A DNA stretch of 13,154 nucleotides from an uncultured Veillonella sp. (GCA_902478055.1 CABSJL010000029.1:1-13154); one strand, 5' to 3'. Positions 1 to 7,450 are shown, counted from the first letter of the stretch. Numbers and translations are program-made. Notes: generated by a model from the sequence alone, not told the origin.

Positions 1-479
1 TTGAAGCTGCTAAAGTAGGGGATATCTTCTGTACTGTAACAGGTTGTAAAGATGTAATCGTGAAAGAACATTACGAAGTAATGAAAGATAAAGCTATCTT
101 ATGTAATGCTGGTCACTTTGATTGTGAAGTTAATGTAGCTGATCTAACTGATCTTGCAGTAAGTCATGAACGCGTTCGTCAAAATATTGAAGGCTATACT
201 ATGGCAGATGGTCGCAAACTCTATGTATTGGCTGAAGGTCGCCTTGTAAACCTTGCTGCAGGCGATGGTCACCCTGCAGAAATCATGGATTTATCCTTTG
301 CTATGCAAGCTCTTGCAGCAGAACATATTTTACATAATGGCAAAGATATGGAACCTAAGGTATATGTATTGCCTCATGAATTAGATGCGGAAATCGCTAA
401 ATTAAAATTAAATTCCATGGGTTACGATTTAGATTCTTTAACGCAAGATCAAATCGATTATCTTACAAAAGTAAATTAA
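1..479 (+). CDS. ahcY: S-adenosylhomocysteine hydrolase, C-terminal part (5' end outside window)
   Basis: AhcY splits S-adenosylhomocysteine (SAH) reversibly into adenosine and homocysteine in the cytosol, relieving product inhibition of SAM-dependent methyltransferases. The open frame enters from the left edge (first full codon at 3), and the visible part starts inside the NAD-binding domain. Family blocks seen are CNAGHFDCEV (the N-x-GHFD-x-E motif), LAEGRLVNLAAGDGHPAEIMD and the helix after it, and an LPHELD..IAKLKL segment typical of the C-terminus. The protein ends shortly after YLTKVN and lacks the Lys/Tyr tail (PDHYRY type) of many AhcY proteins, so it resembles the short form known from some thermophiles and Firmicutes. 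The next gene on the same strand encodes an enzyme that also takes SAH. No canonical terminator separates the two, so co-transcription is possible. Confidence 0.93.
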   Translation, partial: EAAKVGDIFCTVTGCKDVIVKEHYEVMKDKAILCNAGHFDCEVNVADLTDLAVSHERVRQNIEGYTMADGRKLYVLAEGRLVNLAAGDGHPAEIMDLSFAMQALAAEHILHNGKDMEPKVYVLPHELDAEIAKLKLNSMGYDLDSLTQDQIDYLTKVN

Positions 480-573
480 TTTCGAATCGAATTACATCTA
501 CATTTAATAGAAAGCTAATGGCTTTATATTATACAACAATGTGCTAGATGTATTAGTTTTCTAATTTTACTAA

Positions 574-602
574 TATAACCGAGCTACTTTAGCTCGGTTA
601 TA
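574..602 (+). repeat. 12-bp perfect hairpin directly before the deaminase ribosome binding site
   Basis: Bases 574-585 are the exact reverse complement of 591-602 (core AACCGAGCT / AGCTCGGTT) around a 5-base loop. No T tract follows on either strand, so it is not a textbook Rho-independent terminator. The hairpin ends 6 bases before the GAGG ribosome binding site of the next gene. It may protect or separate the ahcY message, or act as an operator or leader structure; the sequence does not decide. Confidence 0.6.
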
Positions 603-617
603 CCTATGAGGAAACCT

Positions 618-1907
618 ATGTCTGATTTATTGATTACTAATGTAGACGTCCTCACCAATGAGGGTGTTCTTAAAAATCATGCTATTGAAATTGAAAATGG
701 CTATATTACAGCTATTTTAAAGGATAGTGAAGCTATTAAGGTTAAAGATTATGCTAAGGAAGTGCTCGATGGTAAAGGCCAATTGGCAGCGCCAGGTCTC
801 GTAAATACCCATACTCATATTGCGATGGGTCTATTTAGAAACTATGCAGATGATCTTGAGCTTATGGAATGGCTTGAAACAGCAATTTGGCCGACAGAAG
901 CAAAACTTAACGACGATTATGTTCGTTATGGCACTCAACTTGGCATTGCGGAAATGCTGCGCACTGGCACTACAACCTTTAGCGATATGTATTTCTTTAT
1001 GAATACTACGGCTGAGGTAGTAAAAGAAACGGGCATTCGCTCTGTATTATCTCGTGGCTTAGCAGGTGTTTCTCCAACAGCAGATCAAGCATTAGTTGAG
1101 AATGCTGATTTATTCCGCACATGGAATGGCTTTGATAATGACCGCATCAAGGTATTACTTGGACCACATGCGCCATATACTTGTCCAGATGCTTATATGG
1201 AGAAGGTTATCTCCTTATCTCATGAATTAAATTGTGGCATTCACATGCACTTGTCCGAAACTAAAGGGGAAGTGGAGAATGTTATGAAAGCTACAGGTAA
1301 AACTCCAATCGCTCATATGCATGAATTAGGTTTATTCTGGAATACTACATTAGCTGCACACTGTGTTCATGTTACAGATGAAGATATGGCAATTATGGCT
1401 GAAAACAATGTAGCAGTAGCACATAATCCACAATCTAATTTAAAATTAGCAAGTGGTATTGCACCAGTTCCTGAAATGATCGGTAAAGGTATTACTGTTG
1501 GGCTTGGTACGGATGGTTCCGCATCTAATAATAATGCGGACATGCTTGAAGAAGTACGCCTTGCGGCTACCTTACATAAAGCACGTCTCTACGATCCTAA
1601 AGCGATTCCTGCACAAGCAGCTTGGCATATGGGGACTGTAGAAGGAGCGAAAGCCCTTGGCTATACAGACCTTGGTGTTTTAGCGAAAGGCTATCGAGCA
1701 GATATCGTGCTATATGACGTAACTGGTATGCACTGGATGCCACGTTACAACGATTTAGCGGCACTCGTATACTCTGCAAACAGTTCTGATGTAAATACTA
1801 CAATTGTAGGTGGCAAAGTTCTTATGAAAGATAAAGAATTGCTTACTATTGATGAAGAAAAACTTCGTGTAGAAATCACTATGGCTCAAGCGTATTTCAG
1901 TAACTAA
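618..1907 (+). CDS. mtaD: 5-methylthioadenosine / S-adenosylhomocysteine deaminase (amidohydrolase family)
   Basis: Cytosolic metal-dependent deaminase, predicted to convert SAH to S-inosylhomocysteine or methylthioadenosine to methylthioinosine. The start is set at 618 because GAGG (608-611) lies 6 bases before this ATG; the in-frame ATG at 606 has only the hairpin in front of it. From 618 the product is 429 residues, normal for the family. Active-site signatures in 429-residue numbering are the HTH metal pair (H65, H67) in VNTHTHIAMG, the HMHLSET block (metal H210, E213), AAHCVH (H247) and GLGTDGSASNN (metal D298). HNPQSNLKLASG is also typical of the MtaD/TrzA/ATZ group. Exact substrate preference cannot be read from sequence; related chlorohydrolases and guanine deaminase share the fold. 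The neighbouring ahcY supports SAH/MTA chemistry. Confidence 0.88.
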   Translation: MSDLLITNVDVLTNEGVLKNHAIEIENGYITAILKDSEAIKVKDYAKEVLDGKGQLAAPGLVNTHTHIAMGLFRNYADDLELMEWLETAIWPTEAKLNDDYVRYGTQLGIAEMLRTGTTTFSDMYFFMNTTAEVVKETGIRSVLSRGLAGVSPTADQALVENADLFRTWNGFDNDRIKVLLGPHAPYTCPDAYMEKVISLSHELNCGIHMHLSETKGEVENVMKATGKTPIAHMHELGLFWNTTLAAHCVHVTDEDMAIMAENNVAVAHNPQSNLKLASGIAPVPEMIGKGITVGLGTDGSASNNNADMLEEVRLAATLHKARLYDPKAIPAQAAWHMGTVEGAKALGYTDLGVLAKGYRADIVLYDVTGMHWMPRYNDLAALVYSANSSDVNTTIVGGKVLMKDKELLTIDEEKLRVEITMAQAYFSN

Positions 1908-1981
1908 TATATTAAAAAAACTATAGCTGTAATTGATTAGCTTTTTCTTGTCTAGTTTAGTACTAGTTAGGTTTGTATTTA

Positions 1982-1987
1982 TATAAT
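1982..1987 (+). promoter_or_regulatory. Possible -10 element for the lipoprotein gene
   Basis: A perfect TATAAT lies 25 bases before the lipoprotein start, giving a leader of about 20 bases. No good -35 hexamer is seen at 16-18 bases upstream, and the surroundings are AT-rich, so this is tentative. Confidence 0.3.
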
Positions 1988-2012
1988 ATAAGTTTGTATG
2001 CGAGGTACTGCT

Positions 2013-2675
2013 ATGCTAAAAAGAATACTTCAATACCTTTCACTTTGTATCGCCTTAGTTAGTTTGTTGATATTAGCTGGTTGTAGTAGTAATAGTGCGT
2101 CTTCTCAGCCTAAAGGAGCTGAAGGGGAATGGATTGCTTACTCAGGCTATACCGTTCAAAATGTAGTCAGCGCTGTTGATACGCCTATTTTTACGATGAA
2201 TCTTACAGCTCGAAATGATAGTAAGACGATTTATACAGCAGATATGAAAGCTTATAACTATCAATATACGACGCCTGAAAAGAGACCTGTTATTGAATCT
2301 ACTCAAATGGTAGGGGATATAAAGGAAACTCGTCTAAATTATATTACGGCTCTTACACTTGTAATGAGTGCTAACGATATAGTAGGTAACGCAGATAGCT
2401 CAAATTCTAATACAATCAAGATGGATATTACTGGCATACCAAATACTGCTCTTATTTATGATTCAAAAACAGATACTATTAAATTTATGGATCAAACCTT
2501 TAAACGGGTAAGCAATACAAATAATTTACAAACCTTGGCTGATGCGTATAAGAAAGATCTCCAAATAGCTTCTAATAAATATTTAGAAGAGATTGGCAAT
2601 GCAGCAAATCCTAAAACAAAATTTATAACAACCTATAACTTTGATGACTCTATCATTAAAGACAATAAGAAATGA
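2013..2675 (+). CDS. Putative lipoprotein of unknown function
   Basis: A 220-residue protein beginning with a lipoprotein signal peptide: MLKR, a hydrophobic run, then the lipobox LAGC with the lipidated cysteine at C24, followed by a Ser/Asn-rich linker. The start at 2013 is preferred over the in-frame ATG at 1998 because GCGAGG (2000-2005) lies 7 bases upstream and the signal peptide then begins normally. The mature part is polar, with beta-rich-looking segments and a possible helix near residues 170-195 (LQTLADAYKKDLQ). I do not recognise a family. It is expected to be anchored on the periplasmic face of a membrane, but its partner is unknown. It is a single-gene unit that ends at the hairpin shared with the convergent methyltransferase gene. 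Confidence 0.75.
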   Translation: MLKRILQYLSLCIALVSLLILAGCSSNSASSQPKGAEGEWIAYSGYTVQNVVSAVDTPIFTMNLTARNDSKTIYTADMKAYNYQYTTPEKRPVIESTQMVGDIKETRLNYITALTLVMSANDIVGNADSSNSNTIKMDITGIPNTALIYDSKTDTIKFMDQTFKRVSNTNNLQTLADAYKKDLQIASNKYLEEIGNAANPKTKFITTYNFDDSIIKDNKK

Positions 2676-2686
2676 TTTATAAAAGA

Positions 2687-2761
2687 AAACCCACTCATAG
2701 TATGATATATTCCTTTATTAGATACTTAATAAAAGGGGTACATATCATATGGAGTGGGTTT
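2687..2761. terminator. Bidirectional terminator between convergent genes
   Basis: Long interrupted inverted repeat. AAACCCACTC (2687-2696) pairs with GAGTGGGTTT (2752-2761), and TATGATAT (2701-2708) pairs with ATATCATA (2742-2749). An inner CCTTTATTA/TAATAAAAGG pairing has one bulge. A T-rich tract follows on the plus strand (TTTATTTTG), and TTTTCTTTTAT follows on the minus strand. It lies between the lipoprotein gene (+) and the methyltransferase gene (-) and can serve both. Confidence 0.7.
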
Positions 2762-2786
2762 ATTTTGTAATGTTTTACTTTGAATG

Positions 2787-3536
2787 CTATTTTATTACTT
2801 TTACCAAGAACATTGGTACAGGGATATAAAATTCATCTTTTTCGTTATAAATACGAGGTCCTACTGTGGAGTCAATAGTGACGGAGCTAGCACCTAATTT
2901 TGTGAGCACTTCTTTATCCCATTGAGGGCGTGTAAAGGATGAAATTTCAAGCATATGATAAATAGTATGGCACCGCTCTTTTAAATCATTGCTTACATGT
3001 TCATGGGCATGATGAACAGATGGTGGCAAGTCATGGTGATTGCGAGCATATTCCGCATCATAATTGAGGATTAAACCACCTGGACGAATGATGCGTAACC
3101 ATTCTGCATAGGCTTTATCTGGATGTGGTAAGTTCCATGTTACATTGCGGGCTACAACAATATCAAAGGTATTAGAATCAAAGCTAAGATTTTCAGCATC
3201 CATGACGGAGAAGGTGGCATCGGAGTTTAGTGATTCGGCAAGTTGATTAGCTTCATCAATCATATTTGGGGTAATATCAATACCATGTACTGTATGGCCC
3301 AATTCAGAGAGAATAATACTAAAAAATCCAGCGCCACAGCCAATATCTAAAATGCGTAGAGATCGATCAGAGTCAAAGATATGGCTCATCAATTCATCAC
3401 GCCAAAGCTTAAGTTTAGGGCTTTCTAATTCTTTAGCTCGCAATGACCCAAAATCACGTGCTCGATCGCTCCAATAAGCGGTAATAAACTCTTTGTCATC
3501 CTTCATAGGATGATTCTTTTCAAATATATCGTTCAT
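2787..3536 (-). CDS. Class I SAM-dependent methyltransferase
   Basis: A 249-residue cytosolic protein with a Rossmann-type methyltransferase core. Motif I is LDIGCGAGF (residues 63-71), followed by an acidic residue at the end of strand 2 (GID, D87), VMDAENLSF (D113) and the post-motif FDIVVARNVTWNLPHPD. The later RPGGLILNYD block fits the UbiE/Methyltransf_11-type group that modifies small molecules. The N-terminal YWSDRARDFG segment is likely a substrate-side helix. The substrate is not identifiable. Its SAH product would feed the SAH-handling genes upstream, but that link is only metabolic inference. AGGAGAA lies 7 bases before the start. The gene is monocistronic, divergent from the DUF1848 gene and convergent with the lipoprotein gene. 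Confidence 0.85.
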   Translation of the reverse strand: MNDIFEKNHPMKDDKEFITAYWSDRARDFGSLRAKELESPKLKLWRDELMSHIFDSDRSLRILDIGCGAGFFSIILSELGHTVHGIDITPNMIDEANQLAESLNSDATFSVMDAENLSFDSNTFDIVVARNVTWNLPHPDKAYAEWLRIIRPGGLILNYDAEYARNHHDLPPSVHHAHEHVSNDLKERCHTIYHMLEISSFTRPQWDKEVLTKLGASSVTIDSTVGPRIYNEKDEFYIPVPMFLVKVIK

Positions 3537-3567
3537 CTTTTTGTTCTCCTCATTTTTAATACACTTA

Positions 3568-3576
3568 ATAGTACCA
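3568..3576 (-). promoter_or_regulatory. Possible extended -10 promoter for the methyltransferase gene
   Basis: On the minus strand TGG-TACTAT forms an extended -10 about 32 bases before the start codon. The octamer TATGGTAC that includes it occurs again 18 bases upstream (plus-strand GTACCATA at 3571-3578 and 3589-3596), so this may also be a regulator site. There is no clear -35. Confidence 0.35.
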
Positions 3577-3639
3577 TAAAATGAGAATGTACCATACTAT
3601 AAATATCACACTTACTCCATAAATAATTAATATTGAGTA

Positions 3640-3648
3640 TGATATAAT
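3640..3648 (+). promoter_or_regulatory. Extended -10 promoter for the DUF1848 gene
   Basis: TGA-TATAAT, a TG-extended perfect -10, ends 35 bases before the start codon. There is no good -35 hexamer, which an extended -10 can tolerate. Confidence 0.5.
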
Positions 3649-3683
3649 ACATCTATATTTTTGTATTATGAAAGGACAGGACA

Positions 3684-4622
3684 ATGATTTTACAGACGGG
3701 ACAGCGTACGGATATTCCTGCCTTTTATGGGCAATGGTTGATTAATCGTGTTCATCAAGGATTTGTAGATGTACGAAATCCCTATAACCCAATGCAGATA
3801 ACACGGTATCCTATTAATCATGAAGTAGTAGATGGTATTGCGTTTTGTACAAAGAATCCTTTGCCATTTATTCCGCTCTTACATGAAATAAATGATTATA
3901 GACAGTTTTGGCACATGACTATAACCCCTTATGGTCCAGATATCGAGCCCTATGTACCAAAAGCAGATTCTGTAATAGACGGATTTAAACAAATATCAAC
4001 AAGACTGAATCCTCAATCCATGGTGTGGCGTTATGATCCTATTATTTTAACCCATATCTACACAATAGATTTCCATTTTGAAAGCTTTTATAACATGGCT
4101 AAGGCGCTAGAAGGATATACGGATACGGTAGTTGTAAGTTTCTTAGATATATTTGATAAGGTGGCTCAGAACTTTCCTGAAGGTTTTAGACCAAGTGTTG
4201 ATGTACAACATAACATTATTAAGGAGCTTATTTCTATTGCTCATTCTTGCAATATGGACCTTAAAACCTGTGGAGAAGGGGACGCATTTAAAGAATTAGG
4301 GGCTAATACGGAAGGTTGTTTAACCTTAGATTGTTATGAACGGGCTTGGAATGTTACGTTAAAAGCACCTAAACGGGCACCAGCGAGACCGGAATGTAAT
4401 TGTTATTTACATGGTGATATAGGTGCCTATGATAGTTGTAGTCATTTCTGTCGCTATTGTTATGCTAATACAAATCAGGCGGCGGTCCGGCATAATCGTT
4501 TGTTACATGATCCAAATTCTAGTTTACTTATTGACCAGCTTTCAAAAACAGCAATTATTAAAGAAAGCATGGAAAAAAGCTGGATTGTTGATACAAATTA
4601 CAGGCAAGAAACTCTATTTTAG
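3684..4622 (+). CDS. DUF1848 family protein with C-terminal CX3CX2C cluster
   Basis: A 312-residue soluble protein matching the DUF1848 pattern I recall: an opening ILQTGQRTDIPAFYGQW, then RNPYNP, AFCTKNP, and a cysteine-rich end. The C-terminal part holds C238 and C240 (ECNCYLHGDIG) and then DSCSHFCRYCYAN with C252, C256 and C259. CX3CX2C is the spacing that binds a 4Fe-4S cluster in radical SAM enzymes, but here it lies near the C-terminus instead of the N-terminus. The function of the family is not established to my knowledge; an iron-sulfur protein is an inference. AAAGGA lies 7 bases before the ATG. The gene is transcribed alone from an extended -10 promoter, and the next gene has its own leader. 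Confidence 0.82.
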   Translation: MILQTGQRTDIPAFYGQWLINRVHQGFVDVRNPYNPMQITRYPINHEVVDGIAFCTKNPLPFIPLLHEINDYRQFWHMTITPYGPDIEPYVPKADSVIDGFKQISTRLNPQSMVWRYDPIILTHIYTIDFHFESFYNMAKALEGYTDTVVVSFLDIFDKVAQNFPEGFRPSVDVQHNIIKELISIAHSCNMDLKTCGEGDAFKELGANTEGCLTLDCYERAWNVTLKAPKRAPARPECNCYLHGDIGAYDSCSHFCRYCYANTNQAAVRHNRLLHDPNSSLLIDQLSKTAIIKESMEKSWIVDTNYRQETLF

Positions 4623-4634
4623 ATGGAATTACGA

Positions 4635-4643
4635 TGCTATATA
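4635..4643 (+). promoter_or_regulatory. Possible extended -10 promoter for the HAD-DUF4241 operon
   Basis: TGC-TATATA lies just after the DUF1848 stop. Initiation near 4650 would give a leader of about 124 bases containing both alternative structures described at 4685-4771. A second, weaker possibility is TTGACG (4655-4660) with TAACAA 16 bases further on. Confidence 0.35.
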
Positions 4644-4684
4644 ACGCTGTTTCGTTGACGTATCGTGTAAAATAGATAACAAAG

Positions 4685-4771
4685 GGGGTTGTCAAAGGGA
4701 CACCTCAGGAATATAAGAGAGTGAATAGACTTATTAATTGTTTAGTTGTTTTATTATCACAAGGAGGTGTC
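4685..4771 (+). promoter_or_regulatory. Leader with two exclusive hairpins, one hiding the ribosome binding site
   Basis: GACACCTC (4699-4706) is an exact complement of GAGGTGTC (4764-4771), which contains the core of the HAD gene's AAGGAGGTG ribosome binding site. The same GACACCTC can instead pair with GGGGTTGTC (4685-4693) in a local hairpin: eight pairs including one G-U, one bulged T, 5-base loop. The two pairings exclude each other, as in translational switches. The pairing potential is seen in the sequence; regulation is inferred. It resembles no riboswitch class I recognise. Confidence 0.45.
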
Positions 4772-4773
4772 GT

Positions 4774-5685
4774 ATGATAACCTACAAAAGTGATACTAAA
4801 GATTCATCCTTAGTATCACGTGAAGATTCTATGCCAGTTCTTGCCATGTGCTATGATTTTGATAAGACTTTAACCCCTGATGATATGCAGGCACAAGGCT
4901 TTATTCAATCTGTTGGCTATGATGAGGAGCAAATCAAGCAGTTCTGGCAAGAATCTAATCAATTGGCTAAGAAAAATGATATGGATAATAACTTAGCCTA
5001 TATGTACAAGATGATTCAAGAAGCAGTAGGTCGCTTTTATGTAACTAAAGAAAAGCTCATGGAATATGGGAATCAAGTAGAATTGTATGACGGTGTTCGC
5101 ACTTGGTTTGAACGTATTCGAGAATATGGATTAGAACATGGGGTACGCATTGAGCATTATATTATCTCTTCTGGATTGAAAGAGATGATAGAAGGCACTG
5201 AAATGGCGAAAGAGGGAGCTTTCACAAAAATCTATGCCAGCGCATTCATGTTTGATGATAAGGGCGTAGCTGTGTGGCCTGCGCAAGCAATTAACTATAC
5301 GAATAAAACTCAGTTTTTGTTCCGTATTCAAAAGGGGATTCTAGATATTAATGATACAGGCGTTAACGATTATATTAAGCCTGAGGACCAACGTGTCCCA
5401 TTCCGCAATATGATTTATATTGGGGATAGTGATACAGATATTCCTTGCATGAGCCTTGTTAACGCAAATGGAGGCCATTCCATAGGTGTGTATGATCCTA
5501 TTAAAAAGGATAAAGATAAGGTGTATAAGATGATGCGTCATCACCGTATACGCTATTATGCACCTGCAGACTATACAAATGGTTCCCAGTTAGATACATT
5601 AGTTAAACAAATTATACGTAAAACAGCAGCATATGAAGTGTTAGAGGGCGAGTATATTCATTGTAAACACGAAGCAGAGGAGTAA
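4774..5685 (+). CDS. HAD-family hydrolase (phosphoserine-phosphatase-like)
   Basis: A 303-residue cytosolic phosphatase of the haloacid dehalogenase superfamily. The start at 4774 is chosen because a perfect AAGGAGGTG lies 5 bases upstream; the frame stays open to a TTG at 4738 with no ribosome binding site. Motif I is CYDFDKTLTPD (nucleophile D28, acid D30), motif II is IISSG (S132), the motif III lysine is probably K178 in TNKTQFL, and motif IV is YIGDSDTDIP (D218, D222). The long helical stretch between D30 and S132 is an alpha-helical cap (C1 type). Substrate unknown; probably a small phosphorylated metabolite. Its stop codon is one base before the DUF4241 start, so the two are translationally coupled and probably work together. 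Translation may be controlled by the leader at 4685-4771. Confidence 0.85.
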   Translation: MITYKSDTKDSSLVSREDSMPVLAMCYDFDKTLTPDDMQAQGFIQSVGYDEEQIKQFWQESNQLAKKNDMDNNLAYMYKMIQEAVGRFYVTKEKLMEYGNQVELYDGVRTWFERIREYGLEHGVRIEHYIISSGLKEMIEGTEMAKEGAFTKIYASAFMFDDKGVAVWPAQAINYTNKTQFLFRIQKGILDINDTGVNDYIKPEDQRVPFRNMIYIGDSDTDIPCMSLVNANGGHSIGVYDPIKKDKDKVYKMMRHHRIRYYAPADYTNGSQLDTLVKQIIRKTAAYEVLEGEYIHCKHEAEE

Positions 5686-5686
5686 T

Positions 5687-6430
5687 ATGGAACAATCTAA
5701 ATTGACAAGTGAATGGATTCAAACGTTTAATCGTTTAGGTTCTGAAGGTAAATTAAAACCTACCGTACCATATCATGATTTATTCAACCGTAAAGAGCTA
5801 AAAGGCTTTCCGTTGCATACATTGCCTATGTGGACTGTAACGTTCCCAACAGGTCATATTACATGCTGTGATCCTTTGGTAACATTACCTAATAAACCAG
5901 ATACGTATATTAGAACGGTAGAACCAGGTACGTATTTGTTAGAAACAAAAATTATTGAAATGGAACCAAATGAGTATCGCTATGTGGCAAGCCGTGTTGT
6001 TTTTAGTGGCAATGAGCCTGTGAACTATGAATTGGCTTTGAAAGGTACGGAAGACTTAACAGATCTTGATGATGGTGAAAGCTATATCGGATTCCCTGTA
6101 GATTCTGGACTTGCTACTGTAGTTGATGCAGAAACTATCGAAACCTATAGAAAGTTCTATGATCAATGGCATACAAACTATCCTGACAAAAATATCTATG
6201 ATGATTACTACAGTGATTTATTCCAGTTAAATGCATTGGCATATCCACAATTCCAACGGTCTAAAGGGGATTGGATTAACTTTACAATTCCTGAAACTGA
6301 ATTAACAGTACCTATGATTCAATCCGGCTTTGGAGATGGTTTATATCCTGTATACTGGGCCTTTGATAAAGATGGTCAAATTTGCCAACTGATTATGGAA
6401 TATATCGATTGCAGCGAAGCATATCAATAA
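5687..6430 (+). CDS. DUF4241 domain protein
   Basis: A 247-residue soluble protein. Features I associate with DUF4241 are CDPLVTLPN (residues 61-69), a central FPVDSGLATVVD (136-147), and the conserved C-terminal SGFGDGLYPVYWAFD (213-227). There is no signal peptide or membrane segment. The biochemical role is not known to me. GAGGAG in the last codons of the HAD gene serves as its ribosome binding site, 4 bases before the ATG. The genes are one base apart, so the protein is made together with the phosphatase. No terminator is seen between its stop and the IS30 element 54 bases downstream; the nearest one (7556-7585) is now on the far side of the element. Confidence 0.8.
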   Translation: MEQSKLTSEWIQTFNRLGSEGKLKPTVPYHDLFNRKELKGFPLHTLPMWTVTFPTGHITCCDPLVTLPNKPDTYIRTVEPGTYLLETKIIEMEPNEYRYVASRVVFSGNEPVNYELALKGTEDLTDLDDGESYIGFPVDSGLATVVDAETIETYRKFYDQWHTNYPDKNIYDDYYSDLFQLNALAYPQFQRSKGDWINFTIPETELTVPMIQSGFGDGLYPVYWAFDKDGQICQLIMEYIDCSEAYQ

Positions 6431-6484
6431 TATGATCTAGTGTAGTATGTAAAGATATAACCCTAATAAACTTAATATATACCT

Positions 6485-6510
6485 TGAATTGCAATAAGTA
6501 ATGCGACAAA
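6485..6510 (+). repeat. IS30 left terminal inverted repeat
   Basis: Begins TGAATTG and ends TGCGACAAA. It matches the right repeat at 21 of 26 positions, with the identical outer 7 bases and inner 9 bases likely being the most important contacts. The transposase stop codon follows one base inside it. Confidence 0.8.
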
Positions 6511-6511
6511 A

Positions 6512-7450
6512 TTAAATCAATTTTTTAATCTCATGTTTAAACATGTCAAATGGTGTTTTAAACCCAAGGCATTTTCTAGGTCGATTATTAATCAGCACTA
6601 GTGCTTCTGTTAGTTTATCTAGTGTTACTTTAGCTAAATCGGTTTTCTTAGGAAAAAACTCTCGAAGTAAACCATTACTATTTTCATTAGAGCCACGTTG
6701 CCATGCTGCATAGGCGTCAGCAAAATACATCGGTATCCCAAACTCGGTTTCAACCTGTTCAAAGCACGCAAATTCTTTACCACGGTCCACGGTAAAGGTT
6801 TTAAGTAATTTACTTGTTAATGTGTTGTATAGGGAACTAATAGCTAAAAACATAGAATCCTTAGATCGGTCATCCATCTTTATTGCTATATAGAATCGAG
6901 TTTTACGTTCAACAAATGTAGCTAAACAGCCTTTGCTTTGACCTCTGGAAGAAACCATTGTATCTAGTTCCCAATGACCAAAAATCTCCCGGTTTTCAAC
7001 TTCTTGAGGTCGTTCTTTAATGGTCCTTTTAACATTGAAGCGTCCACGGGTTTCCTGTGTGCCGGGCTTTTTTCCTTTCCGGCGAAGTACTTTCTCTGTT
7101 ACCGCAAGAAAACCACGATGGATCCAAGAATATATTGTTTTAAAGCTTAGAACCCCAACTAATTCAGAACCAACTATTTCTTCTGGAGACCAAGTTTGTT
7201 GTAACCTGGATTCAATTAAAGCCGCTAATTGAGGTGTTAACTTTGTTGGTCTACCTTTATTAGTAGACTTACTAATTGCTAACTGTTGTGCTTTAATCGC
7301 AGAATATTCACCTTCAACGCGATTTAATTCTCTTGCTACAGTAGAATGGTGGACACCGATTAAGCTAGCAATTCTACGAACAGAGTATCCTTCTTTTCGT
7401 AAAACTTCTATTTGACTTCGTTTTTCTATGGTAAGATGTATATAGCTCAT
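6512..7450 (-). CDS. IS30-family DDE transposase
   Basis: A 312-residue transposase. The N-terminal helix-turn-helix (about residues 9-44, with YSVRRIASLIGVHHSTVARELNR) is the typical IS30 DNA-binding region. A second helical region follows around 70-120 (TWSPEEIVG...KTIYSWIHRG). The catalytic core has GHWELDT (D163), FTVDRGKEF (D222) and the RGSNENSNGLLREFFPK signature (E256), with 33 residues between the second D and the E. Length and motifs are complete, with no frameshift. GGAGGT lies 7 bases before the ATG. The start codon and ribosome binding site lie inside an inverted repeat that could block translation of read-through transcripts. A TAAAAT at 7489-7494 (minus strand) is a possible native -10. 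Confidence 0.93.
   Translation of the reverse strand: MSYIHLTIEKRSQIEVLRKEGYSVRRIASLIGVHHSTVARELNRVEGEYSAIKAQQLAISKSTNKGRPTKLTPQLAALIESRLQQTWSPEEIVGSELVGVLSFKTIYSWIHRGFLAVTEKVLRRKGKKPGTQETRGRFNVKRTIKERPQEVENREIFGHWELDTMVSSRGQSKGCLATFVERKTRFYIAIKMDDRSKDSMFLAISSLYNTLTSKLLKTFTVDRGKEFACFEQVETEFGIPMYFADAYAAWQRGSNENSNGLLREFFPKKTDLAKVTLDKLTEALVLINNRPRKCLGFKTPFDMFKHEIKKLI

Noticed and set aside
481..605. SAH riboswitch between ahcY and the deaminase gene
   Set aside because: The stems are AT-rich, and nothing resembles the GC-rich conserved core of the known SAH riboswitch class.
606..620. Earlier deaminase start at 606
   Set aside because: Only the hairpin precedes it; GAGG is correctly spaced for the ATG at 618.
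1998..2015. Earlier lipoprotein start at 1998
   Set aside because: GCGAGG is placed for the ATG at 2013, which also begins a normal signal peptide.
4738..4776. Earlier HAD start at a TTG (4738)
   Set aside because: It has no ribosome binding site, and a perfect AAGGAGGTG sits 5 bases before the ATG at 4774.
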